From Flammeovirgaceae bacterium UBA6059 (GTDB lineage Bacteria > Bacteroidota > Bacteroidia > Cytophagales > Cyclobacteriaceae): a stretch of DNA of 64,000 nucleotides. The DNA is taken from contig DIYH01000028.1 in assembly GCA_002435755.1 (NCBI GenBank), forward strand, positions 316,730 through 380,729, written 5' to 3'. Shown here in pieces: positions 20,086-27,957 of the stretch (within the stretch, counting starts at the first letter, position 1; every line of letters starts with the position of its first letter). Both the position numbers and the translations under genes were made by a program. The notes beneath the pieces were generated by a model. The model ran no database searches and had not been told where the DNA came from. It was given only the letters and a program-made list of their open reading frames with translations.

Positions 20086-20526
20086 ATGGTAAGAAAAGGA
20101 ACAGAAGAGGACTTACCATCTGTCTTCGGTCTCATTAGAGAACTGGCGATCTACGAAAAGGGTGAACATCAAATGATCACCTCGCTAGAGCAGATGAAGG
20201 TTGACGGGTTTGGTCCACAACCTATCTTCGAGTTTTTTGTAGTTGAGCATGCAGGAAGTATCGTAGGTTCGGCCGTCTATTATATAAGATACTCCACATG
20301 GAAGGGGAAAAGGCTATACCTGGAGGATCTCATAGTTACAGAATCAGCCAGAGGCAAAGGTTATGGCAAGGCGTTGCTTGACCGAATCGTAGAAGAAGCA
20401 AGAGACACCAACTGTACAGGAGTCATGTGGCAAGTACTCGATTGGAACGAGCCGTCTATCAACTTTTATAAACAATACGGAGCGTCTTTAGATAGTGGCT
20501 GGATCAATTGTCATCTTGATATCTAG
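20086..20526 (+). CDS. GNAT acetyltransferase, diamine/thialysine acetyltransferase-like
   Basis: The 146-residue GNAT protein shows the acetyl-CoA loop ARGKGYGKALL (motif A) and the C-terminal DWNEPSINFYKQYGA motif. The segment YSTWKGKRLYLEDLIV is typical of the spermidine/spermine N1-acetyltransferase (SSAT) and thialysine acetyltransferase branch. It therefore probably acetylates a diamine or a lysine analogue; the substrate is inferred from family only. It follows the peptidase by four bases and its last four bases overlap the end of the convergent DUF4286 gene. The polyamine genes begin about 4 kb downstream, which is suggestive but not evidence of a link. Confidence 0.8.
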   Translation: MVRKGTEEDLPSVFGLIRELAIYEKGEHQMITSLEQMKVDGFGPQPIFEFFVVEHAGSIVGSAVYYIRYSTWKGKRLYLEDLIVTESARGKGYGKALLDRIVEEARDTNCTGVMWQVLDWNEPSINFYKQYGASLDSGWINCHLDI

Positions 20527-20828
20527 ACCACCTCTTCCAGTACTGTACGAAATGCAACGTGCTTATACTTATACCTATCCATGTGCTCTTGTACCAAAGC
20601 TGGCGCATGCTTTTCAAGGTATAGTTCTACCTGACCCATGTTCTCAGCAAAATATTGAATGGAGTAAGTTGAATCGTTGTTCTCTGTCTCATTGAGTAAC
20701 CTGAATATCTTGTTGTGCTTGAACAAACCTGTAGCTAATACGGCCGGTATATGCTCACTTCGCATCCATGTCAACCACTCCGCCTCTATATCTTTTTCAA
20801 CATTGACTGTCACATTATATAAGATCAT
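20523..20828 (-). CDS. DUF4286 family protein
   Basis: Starting at MILYNVTVNVEKDIE (20828) gives 101 residues, the normal DUF4286 length; a frame 14 residues longer is open but looks non-native. Conserved features visible are the opening strand ILYNVTVNV, the WLTWMRSEHIPAVLATG helix and the SIQYFAEN strand, consistent with the ferredoxin-like alpha+beta fold assumed for this family. No function is known. The gene is divergent from the cruF-like gene, with only 42 bases between the starts, and converges on the GNAT gene with a 4-base overlap. Confidence 0.8.
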   Translation of the reverse strand: MILYNVTVNVEKDIEAEWLTWMRSEHIPAVLATGLFKHNKIFRLLNETENNDSTYSIQYFAENMGQVELYLEKHAPALVQEHMDRYKYKHVAFRTVLEEVV

Positions 20829-20870
20829 CGCAAACTTTGTTTTGGTTTCAAAGTTAGGGGTGAGTTTCAT

Positions 20871-21509
20871 ATGAAGAAATCAAAAGAACAAATAGTTGGA
20901 GTACTGTTGATCATCCTGCATATAGTCGGCATAGTTGGCTTTAGTATTGAAGAAACCCGTCAGCTATTTCAGTGGCTCACTCCACTGAACCTGATCCTGT
21001 CACTCGGCTTTCTCCTTTGGTTACATTCCAAGAGAAATACAAGATTTATCCTTCTCAGTGTGGCGGTCGGTGTGTTAGGGTACTTAGCAGAGGTGGTAGG
21101 TACTAATACAGGTCTCATTTTTGGTAGCTATACTTATGGAGGTACACTTGGCCTCAAAGTGTGGAGTACCCCGCTACTCATTGGGGTAAACTGGTTGATG
21201 ATGATATATTACACCGGAGCTATCGCTAAAAAGGTAGTTGAAAATAGAATTTTCCAAGTGCTGATCGGTGCAAGCCTGATGGTACTTATGGATCTACTCA
21301 TAGAGCCCGTCGCTATCCAGTATGACTATTGGTCTTGGACAAGTGTGGAGGTCCCTATTCAGAATTATGTGGGATGGTTTGTGCTTGCATTGGTACTTCA
21401 TACCTTATACAACCGCATAGAAGAAATACGCAAAAACACAGTAGCAATGTACTTGGCTATAGCTCAGTTCATTTTCTTCCTTGGTTTAAACATTATTAGA
21501 ACAATTTGA
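20871..21509 (+). CDS. cruF: Carotenoid 1',2'-hydratase, CruF-like (DUF422)
   Basis: The 212-residue integral membrane protein has about seven hydrophobic helices. The family motif is visible as TGLIFGSYTYGGTLGLK followed by STPLLIGVNWLMM, and DLLIEPVAIQYDYWSW. CruF and its archaeal counterpart hydrate the end of a lycopene- or gamma-carotene-type chain, a step toward myxol-, saproxanthin- or bacterioruberin-like pigments. It lies 61 bases before the MerR/CarH-like regulator on the same strand, and crtI is 1.7 kb further on, which supports the pigment role. The final product cannot be deduced because cyclases and other modifying enzymes are not in the window. Confidence 0.82.
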   Translation: MKKSKEQIVGVLLIILHIVGIVGFSIEETRQLFQWLTPLNLILSLGFLLWLHSKRNTRFILLSVAVGVLGYLAEVVGTNTGLIFGSYTYGGTLGLKVWSTPLLIGVNWLMMIYYTGAIAKKVVENRIFQVLIGASLMVLMDLLIEPVAIQYDYWSWTSVEVPIQNYVGWFVLALVLHTLYNRIEEIRKNTVAMYLAIAQFIFFLGLNIIRTI

Positions 21510-21570
21510 TTAACACGCAGTTAAGTCTCAAGCTAAACGAGTATACGAGTATAATTTAAAGGAAAGAGCA

Positions 21571-22467
21571 GTGAGCAATTACTCAATAAAAGATCTCGAA
21601 CATTTATCTGGTATCAAGGCGCATACTATCCGGATTTGGGAACAACGCTATTCGTTTATCAATCCGAGCCGAACAGATACAAACATCAGATATTATGACG
21701 ACCAAGATCTAAGGCTAATCTTGAATGTCGCATTGTTAAAAGATAATGGATACAAAATATCCAAGATTGCTGACATGTCAGTCAAGGACATGCAGGAATC
21801 AGTACTCAAGATCACAGAAAAAAATCTAAAGTATCCAGATCAAATCCATGCGTTGGTACTATCGATGGTAGATTTAGATGAAGACAGATTTGAAAAGATC
21901 ATGTCGACGAACATATTGAAAATTGGATTTGAGAAGACCATGATCAATATCGTTTATCCTTTCTTATCAAAGATTGGAGTGCTATGGCAAACGGGTGCAA
22001 TCAACCCTGCACAAGAGCATTTCATTTCGAATCTTGTGAGACAAAAACTCATTGTGGCGATTGATGGACAATTTGTGTCGATTCATGAAAAATCCAAGAA
22101 ATACGTGCTGTATTTACCTGAGGGAGAGTTGCATGAGCTAAGCCTTTTGTTCTCAGACTTTCTTATCAAGTCCAGACAAAACCGGACCATCTACCTGGGG
22201 CAGTCACTTCCACTACACGATCTGGAAGAAGTATACAATATTCACAAGCCAGACTACTTACTCACTGTGCTCACTTCTACTCCAGGCCCAGCGGAGGTGC
22301 AGGGTTATGTAGATACTATCGCAGAAAAATTCAAAGACTCCACAGTCTTACTTACCGGATATCAAGTAGTCGGTCAGGATCTGGAAGTACCAGACAATAT
22401 GGTAATTTTCAATAGACTAGAAGAACTGATTGAGTTCGTTGAAGAGAATAGCATGGAGTATGTTTAA
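21571..22467 (+). CDS. carH: MerR-family regulator with CarH-type cobalamin-binding domain
   Basis: The 298-residue protein starts at GTG and has a MerR winged helix (about 3-70, with GIKAHTIRIWEQRY), a helical cap domain and a Rossmann-like B12 domain. The CarH adenosylcobalamin pocket is recognisable: W139 followed by E149-H150, the same spacing as the W/E/H trio in Thermus CarH, and H188 in GELHEL, the expected lower axial ligand. In CarH, dark AdoCbl-bound tetramers repress DNA and light breaks them up. Its place between cruF and sigma/crtI fits control of carotenoid synthesis. Light sensing is inferred from the family; the usual DxHxxG motif is altered to ELHELS. Confidence 0.85.
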   Translation: MSNYSIKDLEHLSGIKAHTIRIWEQRYSFINPSRTDTNIRYYDDQDLRLILNVALLKDNGYKISKIADMSVKDMQESVLKITEKNLKYPDQIHALVLSMVDLDEDRFEKIMSTNILKIGFEKTMINIVYPFLSKIGVLWQTGAINPAQEHFISNLVRQKLIVAIDGQFVSIHEKSKKYVLYLPEGELHELSLLFSDFLIKSRQNRTIYLGQSLPLHDLEEVYNIHKPDYLLTVLTSTPGPAEVQGYVDTIAEKFKDSTVLLTGYQVVGQDLEVPDNMVIFNRLEELIEFVEENSMEYV

Positions 22468-22483
22468 CTATGTTTAAACAAAA
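22461..22483. promoter_or_regulatory. Candidate CarH operator sites overlapping the carH stop
   Basis: TGTTTAAC (22461-22468) overlaps the stop codon of the regulator and is followed at 22471-22480 by the perfect palindrome TGTTTAAACA plus AAA. The core GTTTAA recurs three times in the next 170 bases, so this may be an additional weak operator. Binding is inferred. Confidence 0.4.
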
Positions 22484-22504
22484 TTCGTAACCTTAAAAGT
22501 CTTG

Positions 22505-22538
22505 AAAAAGCCTCTTTCTAACCGAAAGAGGCTTTTTT
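22505..22538 (+). terminator. Rho-independent terminator after carH
   Basis: A perfect long stem: AAAAAGCCTCTTTC (22505-22518) pairs with GAAAGAGGCTTTTT (22524-22537) around the loop TAACC, ending in six T. It separates the regulator from the sigma/crtI operon, which therefore needs its own promoter. The A-run on the other side would also allow function on the minus strand. Confidence 0.9.
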
Positions 22539-22566
22539 GGTTTTAATAGCATCCCCACTTGTATAT

Positions 22567-22578
22567 TTTGTTTAATCA
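22567..22578. promoter_or_regulatory. Candidate CarH operator, distal
   Basis: TTTGTTTAATCA is the exact reverse complement of the TGATTAAACAAA site at 22634-22645 and differs by one base from TTTGTTTAACCA at 22611-22622. Its placement 44 bases upstream of the proximal site would suit binding by an oligomer. Function is inferred. Confidence 0.45.
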
Positions 22579-22604
22579 TTTTTAGAAATAAGTGAACAAA
22601 ATGC

Positions 22605-22645
22605 TTGTCATTTGTTTAACCATGTAATACATTTGATTAAACAAA
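22605..22645 (+). promoter_or_regulatory. Promoter of the sigma-crtI operon with embedded operators
   Basis: TTG at 22605-22607 and TACATTTG at 22628-22635 (matching TAnnTTTG) are 20 bases apart, the Bacteroidota house-keeping promoter layout, with transcription expected near 22641. TTTGTTTAACCA (22611-22622) lies in the spacer and TGATTAAACAAA (22634-22645) covers the -7 end and start site. A bound MerR-family repressor here would block RNA polymerase. The promoter elements are seen; regulation is inferred. Confidence 0.6.
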
Positions 22646-22658
22646 AACGGAAAGAGTT

Positions 22659-23171
22659 ATGACAGCAATGGAATTTAGCTACCGATTAGACCAAATGTCT
22701 CCCAGCCTTAAGCCCTTCGCTTTGAAGTTGACAAGAGATAATGAAGATGCTAATGATCTTCTACAAGAAACCATGCTGAAAGCATTTACTAACCGTGAAA
22801 AGTTCACTGATGGCACGAACTTAAAGGCATGGTTGTATACCATTATGAAAAACACCTTCATCACTAACTACCAACGTATGGTGAGAAGGAACACGTTCAT
22901 TGATACGACCGACAACCTTCACTATATCAATAGTACAGGTAGTACTATACAGAACCTCGCTTACAATAACTTTACGATGGAGGATATTGAAAGTGCTTTG
23001 GAAGTTCTTCAAGACACCTATAAAAGGCCATTCCTAATGCACTTCAGAGGATTCAAATATCATGAGATTGCTGAGAAGCTGGCTATTCCGATAGGAACTG
23101 TAAAAAATAGAATTCATATTGCGCGTAAGGAGCTTAAAGCTCATCTTAAAACTTACGCATACAAAAATTAA
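22659..23171 (+). CDS. ECF-type RNA polymerase sigma factor
   Basis: The 170-residue protein has sigma region 2 (about 10-75, with DANDLLQETMLKAF and KAWLYTIMKNTFI) and region 4 (about 115-165, with FKYHEIAEKLAIPIGTVKNRIHIAR as the helix-turn-helix). It lies in one operon with crtI, whose start is two bases beyond its stop. No anti-sigma gene is adjacent, so activity is probably set at transcription level by the regulator upstream. Sigma factors in carotenoid operons of this phylum are thought to extend the light or oxidative-stress response; the regulon here is unknown. Confidence 0.92.
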   Translation: MTAMEFSYRLDQMSPSLKPFALKLTRDNEDANDLLQETMLKAFTNREKFTDGTNLKAWLYTIMKNTFITNYQRMVRRNTFIDTTDNLHYINSTGSTIQNLAYNNFTMEDIESALEVLQDTYKRPFLMHFRGFKYHEIAEKLAIPIGTVKNRIHIARKELKAHLKTYAYKN

Positions 23172-23173
23172 AT

Positions 23174-24649
23174 ATGATCCATCTTAAAGTCTGCGTCATT
23201 GGATCAGGCTTTGCCGGGCTATCAACGGCCACCCACCTCGCTGACCAAGGTCACGAGGTTTTTCTTTTGGAGAAAAATGACTCTCCCGGTGGTAGGGCGA
23301 GGCAATTTAAGGCAGACGGATTCACATTCGACATGGGTCCATCCTGGTATTGGATGCCTGACGTTTTCGATAGGTACTTCAAAAACTTTGGTAAGAAGGT
23401 CTCAGACTACTATGACCTCATTCGACTAGACCCCTCCTATGCCGTCATTTTTGGTGAAAAGGAGTTTGTAGATGTTCCTGCTAAGATGGCCGAGTTGGAG
23501 CAGCTCTTCGAATCATACGAGTCAGGCAGTGGTTCCAAACTGCGTGAGTTTCTCTCACAAGCAAAGTATAAGTATGAGGTAGGGATCAACGACCTTGTCT
23601 ATAAACCAAGCAGATCGCTTATGGAGTTTGCAGATCCTAGGCTGCTCTATGGCGTGATCAAAATGGACGTGTTTCAGTCGATGGCCAAGCACGTCAGAAA
23701 ATTCTTTAGCCATCCCCAACTCCTTAAGCTTGTTGAGTTTCCTGTACTCTTTCTTGGTGCCATACCTGAAAACACTCCGGCACTGTACAGCCTGATGAAC
23801 TATGCTGACATGTCTTTGGGCACATGGTATCCCAAAGGTGGGATGCACAAGATCATCGAAGGAATGGTAAAGCTAGCGGAAGAAAAAGGAGTCACCATTC
23901 ACTATTCTCAAGAGGTGACAAAGTTGAAGCACTCCGATCGCAAGGTTACCAGCATTCAGACTACAAATAAGACCTTTGAAGCAGATGTTGTAGTTGCAGG
24001 CGCTGACTACCACCATATCGATCAGCAGGTACTTGATAAAGAGGTCCGCAATTACTCTGATGAATACTGGGACAAACGAGTGATGGCACCTTCATCGCTG
24101 ATCTATTATCTGGGCATCAACAAACGTCTCAAAAACCTAAAACACCACAACTTATTCTTCGATGAGGACTTTAGTTCCCATGCTCATGAGATCTATACCG
24201 ATCCAAAGTGGCCTTCTAAGCCACTCTTTTATGTATCTGCGCCCTCATTGACTGATGACACTGTAGCCCCACAAGGTTGCGAAAATCTATTCCTTTTGAT
24301 GCCGGTAGCACCGGACCTTGGTGATGAAGAGGAAACGAGAGAGAAGTATTATAACCTCATCATGGATCGGCTGGAAAAGCTGACAGGTCAAAACATCAGA
24401 GACCATGTCATCTATAAACGTAGCTACGCACACAGCGACTTTAAGCAGGACTATCATGCTTTCAAGGGCAATGCCTATGGTCTGGCCAATACCTTGATGC
24501 AAACTGCTATCCTCAAACCAAGTCTGAAGAACAAGCACTTAGACAACCTGTACTTCACAGGCCAGTTGACCGTACCAGGCCCAGGTGTTCCTCCTTCTTT
24601 GATCTCAGGGCATGTCGTGGCTAAAGAGGTGATGAAGGATTTTAGCTGA
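23174..24649 (+). CDS. crtI: Phytoene desaturase
   Basis: The 491-residue protein shows the FAD-binding GSGFAGLSTA loop at residues 10-20, the CrtI N-terminal segments PGGRARQFKADGFTFDMGPSWY (in two parts) and the C-terminal NLYFTGQLTVPGPGVPPS followed by LISGHVVAKEV. CrtI converts phytoene to lycopene by successive dehydrogenations with FAD. It is translationally close to the sigma gene. Length and motifs are complete, so it should be active. Phytoene synthase (crtB), which usually follows crtI in this phylum, is absent here; the next gene belongs to polyamine metabolism after a 178-base gap containing an imperfect hairpin near 24645-24685. Confidence 0.93.
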   Translation: MIHLKVCVIGSGFAGLSTATHLADQGHEVFLLEKNDSPGGRARQFKADGFTFDMGPSWYWMPDVFDRYFKNFGKKVSDYYDLIRLDPSYAVIFGEKEFVDVPAKMAELEQLFESYESGSGSKLREFLSQAKYKYEVGINDLVYKPSRSLMEFADPRLLYGVIKMDVFQSMAKHVRKFFSHPQLLKLVEFPVLFLGAIPENTPALYSLMNYADMSLGTWYPKGGMHKIIEGMVKLAEEKGVTIHYSQEVTKLKHSDRKVTSIQTTNKTFEADVVVAGADYHHIDQQVLDKEVRNYSDEYWDKRVMAPSSLIYYLGINKRLKNLKHHNLFFDEDFSSHAHEIYTDPKWPSKPLFYVSAPSLTDDTVAPQGCENLFLLMPVAPDLGDEEETREKYYNLIMDRLEKLTGQNIRDHVIYKRSYAHSDFKQDYHAFKGNAYGLANTLMQTAILKPSLKNKHLDNLYFTGQLTVPGPGVPPSLISGHVVAKEVMKDFS

Positions 24650-24827
24650 GCCTGCCACTTACAGGCAGTAGGCTTTAGCTAAAGTTAAGAGAAATGCGGT
24701 CAGACACTATCTTCCAGGATTATATCCAACACTCCAATAGACAATTCCGTGAACTATAAGATATAGTCAAAACAACTGTCCTATCTTGTTTTGATAATAC
24801 AGAACATCTGACCTATAGGCTCAAGAT

Positions 24828-25124
24828 TTGAAAGCAAAAATTGATAGTTACAATACCTGGATTCCTTCAGCTGATCATAGTATTGTGAAGGTCGAGATTG
24901 AGAACCTACTGATTACTTCAGGGTTCACTATTCTCAATTTCATGGAGCATCATTTTCAACCACAGGGCTACACGGCTCTCTGGCTCTTGGCGGAGAGTCA
25001 CTGCGCACTACATACATTCCCGGAAGAAGATAAGAGCTACCTTGAAATAAGTAGTTGCAACACCCAGATGTATCTCGATTTCCTGGTGGCATTCCATGCC
25101 AAATACAGCACTAAAACAGAATGA
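24828..25124 (+). CDS. speD: S-adenosylmethionine decarboxylase-like protein (short SpeD)
   Basis: Start codon is TTG; a stop four codons upstream in frame rules out a longer form. At 98 residues it is shorter than prokaryotic SpeD (about 115-130). The processing site E56-S57-H58 is intact; self-cleavage before S57 would create the pyruvoyl group. H62 and the catalytic-type C77 (ISSCN) also match the family pattern ESHxxxHTxPE followed by TC. It should make decarboxylated AdoMet, the aminopropyl donor for spermidine. Its stop overlaps the start of the speE-like gene (ATGA), showing translational coupling. The N-terminal strand of longer SpeD proteins appears trimmed. Confidence 0.85.
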   Translation: MKAKIDSYNTWIPSADHSIVKVEIENLLITSGFTILNFMEHHFQPQGYTALWLLAESHCALHTFPEEDKSYLEISSCNTQMYLDFLVAFHAKYSTKTE

Positions 25125-26365
25125 GCTTTACTTCGAAAGACTATTCACATGCGCTTCCAAGACTCCTGTGCATCTTAACCTACTCAGGCTTGTTGAGCGC
25201 ATGGATGTTAAAAGTGGGAGATCATTATTTTGACTTGTCTTCAGCAGATGTTGTTGCTGCAGCGATCGTGGTAATAGCTTCCATTGCTTTTGCGCTTATC
25301 AGGATTTTTGAAAGGTTGCCATTATGGCTGGTCGTGCTTATATCGTCGGTTACACCACTGGTGCTTTATCCACTTACGTCGGAGTTGATCCTTCATGTGC
25401 AGCTTAGCTATGTCGCATTCTACAGTTATCTATTCATTGGCATTATTGCCATAAGTAGGATCTCAATGATCAGAGCTTACGTCATTCCTGTGCTATCTGC
25501 AGCTGCAGTTTGGCTCATGCCTTTCAACTTCATCGCCTCTCAAGAGAAGTATTACGATAGGGTCATTGAAAGCCTTGATACACGAATGGGAGTAATCGAC
25601 CTAGTTCAATGGAAGAAAGACTATTGGATATACTATTTGGACCAGTTGCAGTTTTCTACGCTCGATGGTCATATGTATGGGGAAGCCTTCGTACATCCCG
25701 CAATGAGCCTTATACCTGTGAAGGCTAAGGTTATCGTGATCGGTGGTGATAACGGGTTGATGCTAAAGGAGCTTGGCAAATACCCTGATTTTGATGTTGA
25801 GGTCATACCGTATGATCAAGAGTTTGCAGAATTCACACGATCCCGCTCTGACATTTTTGGATCAACCCCGATCAAAGCAGAGTTTCTTTTGACCAATGCC
25901 TGGCAACACCTTATAGGTCATCCGGCTACATATGATGGTATACTGATCGATCTTCCAGATCTTGAAGATGCTCATATCCACCAGTACTATAGTCAGGAGT
26001 TTTTTGTTCTTTGCCGGAAAGCCCTCAGACCCCAAGGCATCCTGGTAACGCAAACCGGTAATCCTTACTTCGACCAGGGAAAACTCCAAATAACACAGCG
26101 TACAGTTGAGTCAACCGGCATGTATAGTCTACCATACCACACTCATATCCCTACTATTGGCGAGTGGAGTTGGTTAATAGCCGGCAGTAGCAATATATTA
26201 CAACCCAAACTTGATACGCTCAGTGTATCCACCAAATGGATCGATGAGGAAGCAATGCAACTAATGCTTCATTTTGGAAATATGTCGTACTTCCATGGTG
26301 AAAGTGAAGCTGTACACTCTATTCGTCATCCGGCACTTGGTAACAGAGGAAAGCAGAGACTTTAA
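25121..26365 (+). CDS. Membrane-anchored spermidine synthase-like protein, degenerate motif
   Basis: The 414-residue protein has about four to five N-terminal membrane helices (12-138) and a C-terminal methyltransferase-fold aminopropyltransferase domain (about 145-400). It retains Asp277 in LIDLPD, the position of the catalytic aspartate, and D232. However, the cofactor loop reads GGDNG (208-212) instead of GGGDG, and the usual DE..YHE substrate motif reads DGHMYGE. The paralogue on the other strand (27958-29493) keeps all of these. It may use another acceptor, be inactive, or act as a partner subunit. It is coupled to speD by a four-base overlap. Confidence 0.8.
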   Translation: MSFTSKDYSHALPRLLCILTYSGLLSAWMLKVGDHYFDLSSADVVAAAIVVIASIAFALIRIFERLPLWLVVLISSVTPLVLYPLTSELILHVQLSYVAFYSYLFIGIIAISRISMIRAYVIPVLSAAAVWLMPFNFIASQEKYYDRVIESLDTRMGVIDLVQWKKDYWIYYLDQLQFSTLDGHMYGEAFVHPAMSLIPVKAKVIVIGGDNGLMLKELGKYPDFDVEVIPYDQEFAEFTRSRSDIFGSTPIKAEFLLTNAWQHLIGHPATYDGILIDLPDLEDAHIHQYYSQEFFVLCRKALRPQGILVTQTGNPYFDQGKLQITQRTVESTGMYSLPYHTHIPTIGEWSWLIAGSSNILQPKLDTLSVSTKWIDEEAMQLMLHFGNMSYFHGESEAVHSIRHPALGNRGKQRL

Positions 26366-26439
26366 CAGGCCAAAAACAAAAGCTTTCTTTAATTAAGCAT
26401 ATGTGTGGCCTAAAGAAAGAATAAGATACTGTCAGGAAA

Positions 26440-27957
26440 ATGGACCGTAGGTCATTCATAAAGACTTCTGCCGCAGGGATGACCCTCCCTTTCTGGTTGC
26501 AATCCTGCGAGCTACCATTCTTCAAAGTTGGATATCCGATTCAGCTGACTTCAGATGATGCCACAGGCCATCAGGTGATGAATGACCTGGCTTATCCTGT
26601 CCATAAAAAAGAAACTGTAGATGTCCTCATCGTAGGTGGGGGGCTGTCAGGGCTAGCTGCTGCCTACCAACTCAAAGAACGAAGGCTCAACTTTGTATTA
26701 TACGAGCTGTCAGACAGGCTGGGAGGCACATCGGCGGCAATAAACTACCAAGGGTCGCGATTGGCTCAGGGAGCGCATTATGACCTTGACTACCCGGACC
26801 ATTATGGCAAAGAAGTCATCGACCTACTGTCTTCACTCGGCATCATACAGTACCAGCCGTGGAGCAGGTCTTGGAGCTTCACAGACCAGCAGCATATCAT
26901 ACCCGTTACCCGCCGACAACAGTGCTATGATGATGGAGAAATCCGTGCAGAAGTAATCGCAACGGGTCCTGACAGAAATAGATTTTTAGAGCTTGTCGGC
27001 AGTTTCACTGACCATATGCCCCTTCCTATCCGGTTGATAGACGATAAGTTTCGTCACCTCAATGCCATCTCCTTCGCACAGTATCTAAAGGACGAGATGG
27101 GCTTAAACGCCGAGCTGAAGCGACAGGTAGACTACCATATGATGGATGACTATGGCGGCAGGTCTGATCAGGTATCCGCCCTAGCAGGAATTCATTATTT
27201 CGCATGTCGCCCTTATTATCGTGAGGTTGTCAACCTCTTTTCTCCTCCACAAGGCAATGATTACTTTGTCCAAAGACTGTTAGGTACAATTCCTCGTGAT
27301 AAGATAATGACGCAACATTTGGTATTGAAGATTGAGAAGTCCTCCATCCACTATACTGTGGATATTCTTGATGTAAAGAACCACAGGATTATCCGACAAA
27401 ATGCTGATCAAGTCATCTATGCAGGGCAAAAGCATGCTTTGAAATACATAGCTCCTGGCCAGGAGAAACTATTCGCGCATGAGACAGCTCCCTGGATGGT
27501 GGTGTCACTGGTATGTAATCAAAAACCAAATCAATATGGACACTGGCAAAATGAATATTTGGGGTCCAATAAGTCATTTTTAGGGTTTATAGATTCGAGC
27601 GTACAAGCCAATCCTACTCTTCATGGAAGAAGAGTATTTACAGGATACTATTGCCTACACCCTGGTGACAGGGCCTACCTCAATACCATAGAAGAGCATA
27701 AAGAAAGGATTGTGCGCGAGACACAAGGATACATTGAATCAATGCTCGGATCATCCATCGACCCTGAAATGGCTTTTGCCAATCTCATGGGCCATGCCAT
27801 GCCTATACCATCCCCTGGCTATCTATTTCAGGATGCTAATGTACATCCTGATGCGGAGATGATCTATTCAGGCGTGGATAATGGGCGGCTGCCGTTACTC
27901 TTCGAAGCATTGGACTCTGGTATTCAAGCTGCCAGTGTTGCGTCAGGTCTACGCTGA
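26440..27957 (+). CDS. Tat-exported flavin amine oxidoreductase lipoprotein
   Basis: The 505-residue protein opens with a twin-arginine motif (DRRSFIK, residues 2-8) and a lipobox ending at C23 (FWLQSC), so it is predicted to be folded with FAD before export and then lipid-anchored. The FAD-binding loop is VDVLIVGGGLSGLAAAYQL (about 60-78), followed by ELSDRLGGT, typical of amine oxidase/protoporphyrinogen oxidase-type flavoproteins. The C-terminus (MIYSGVDNGRLPLLFEALDSG) holds the second FAD contact. Gene context with speD and two speE-like genes suggests oxidation of a polyamine or a polyamine conjugate outside the cytoplasm. Substrate is inferred only. Confidence 0.82.
   Translation: MDRRSFIKTSAAGMTLPFWLQSCELPFFKVGYPIQLTSDDATGHQVMNDLAYPVHKKETVDVLIVGGGLSGLAAAYQLKERRLNFVLYELSDRLGGTSAAINYQGSRLAQGAHYDLDYPDHYGKEVIDLLSSLGIIQYQPWSRSWSFTDQQHIIPVTRRQQCYDDGEIRAEVIATGPDRNRFLELVGSFTDHMPLPIRLIDDKFRHLNAISFAQYLKDEMGLNAELKRQVDYHMMDDYGGRSDQVSALAGIHYFACRPYYREVVNLFSPPQGNDYFVQRLLGTIPRDKIMTQHLVLKIEKSSIHYTVDILDVKNHRIIRQNADQVIYAGQKHALKYIAPGQEKLFAHETAPWMVVSLVCNQKPNQYGHWQNEYLGSNKSFLGFIDSSVQANPTLHGRRVFTGYYCLHPGDRAYLNTIEEHKERIVRETQGYIESMLGSSIDPEMAFANLMGHAMPIPSPGYLFQDANVHPDAEMIYSGVDNGRLPLLFEALDSGIQAASVASGLR

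Noticed and set aside
24645..24690. Imperfect hairpin after crtI as a terminator
   Set aside because: CTGCC/GGCAG arms pair but the outer stem has bulges and no T-tract follows; too weak to list as a terminator.
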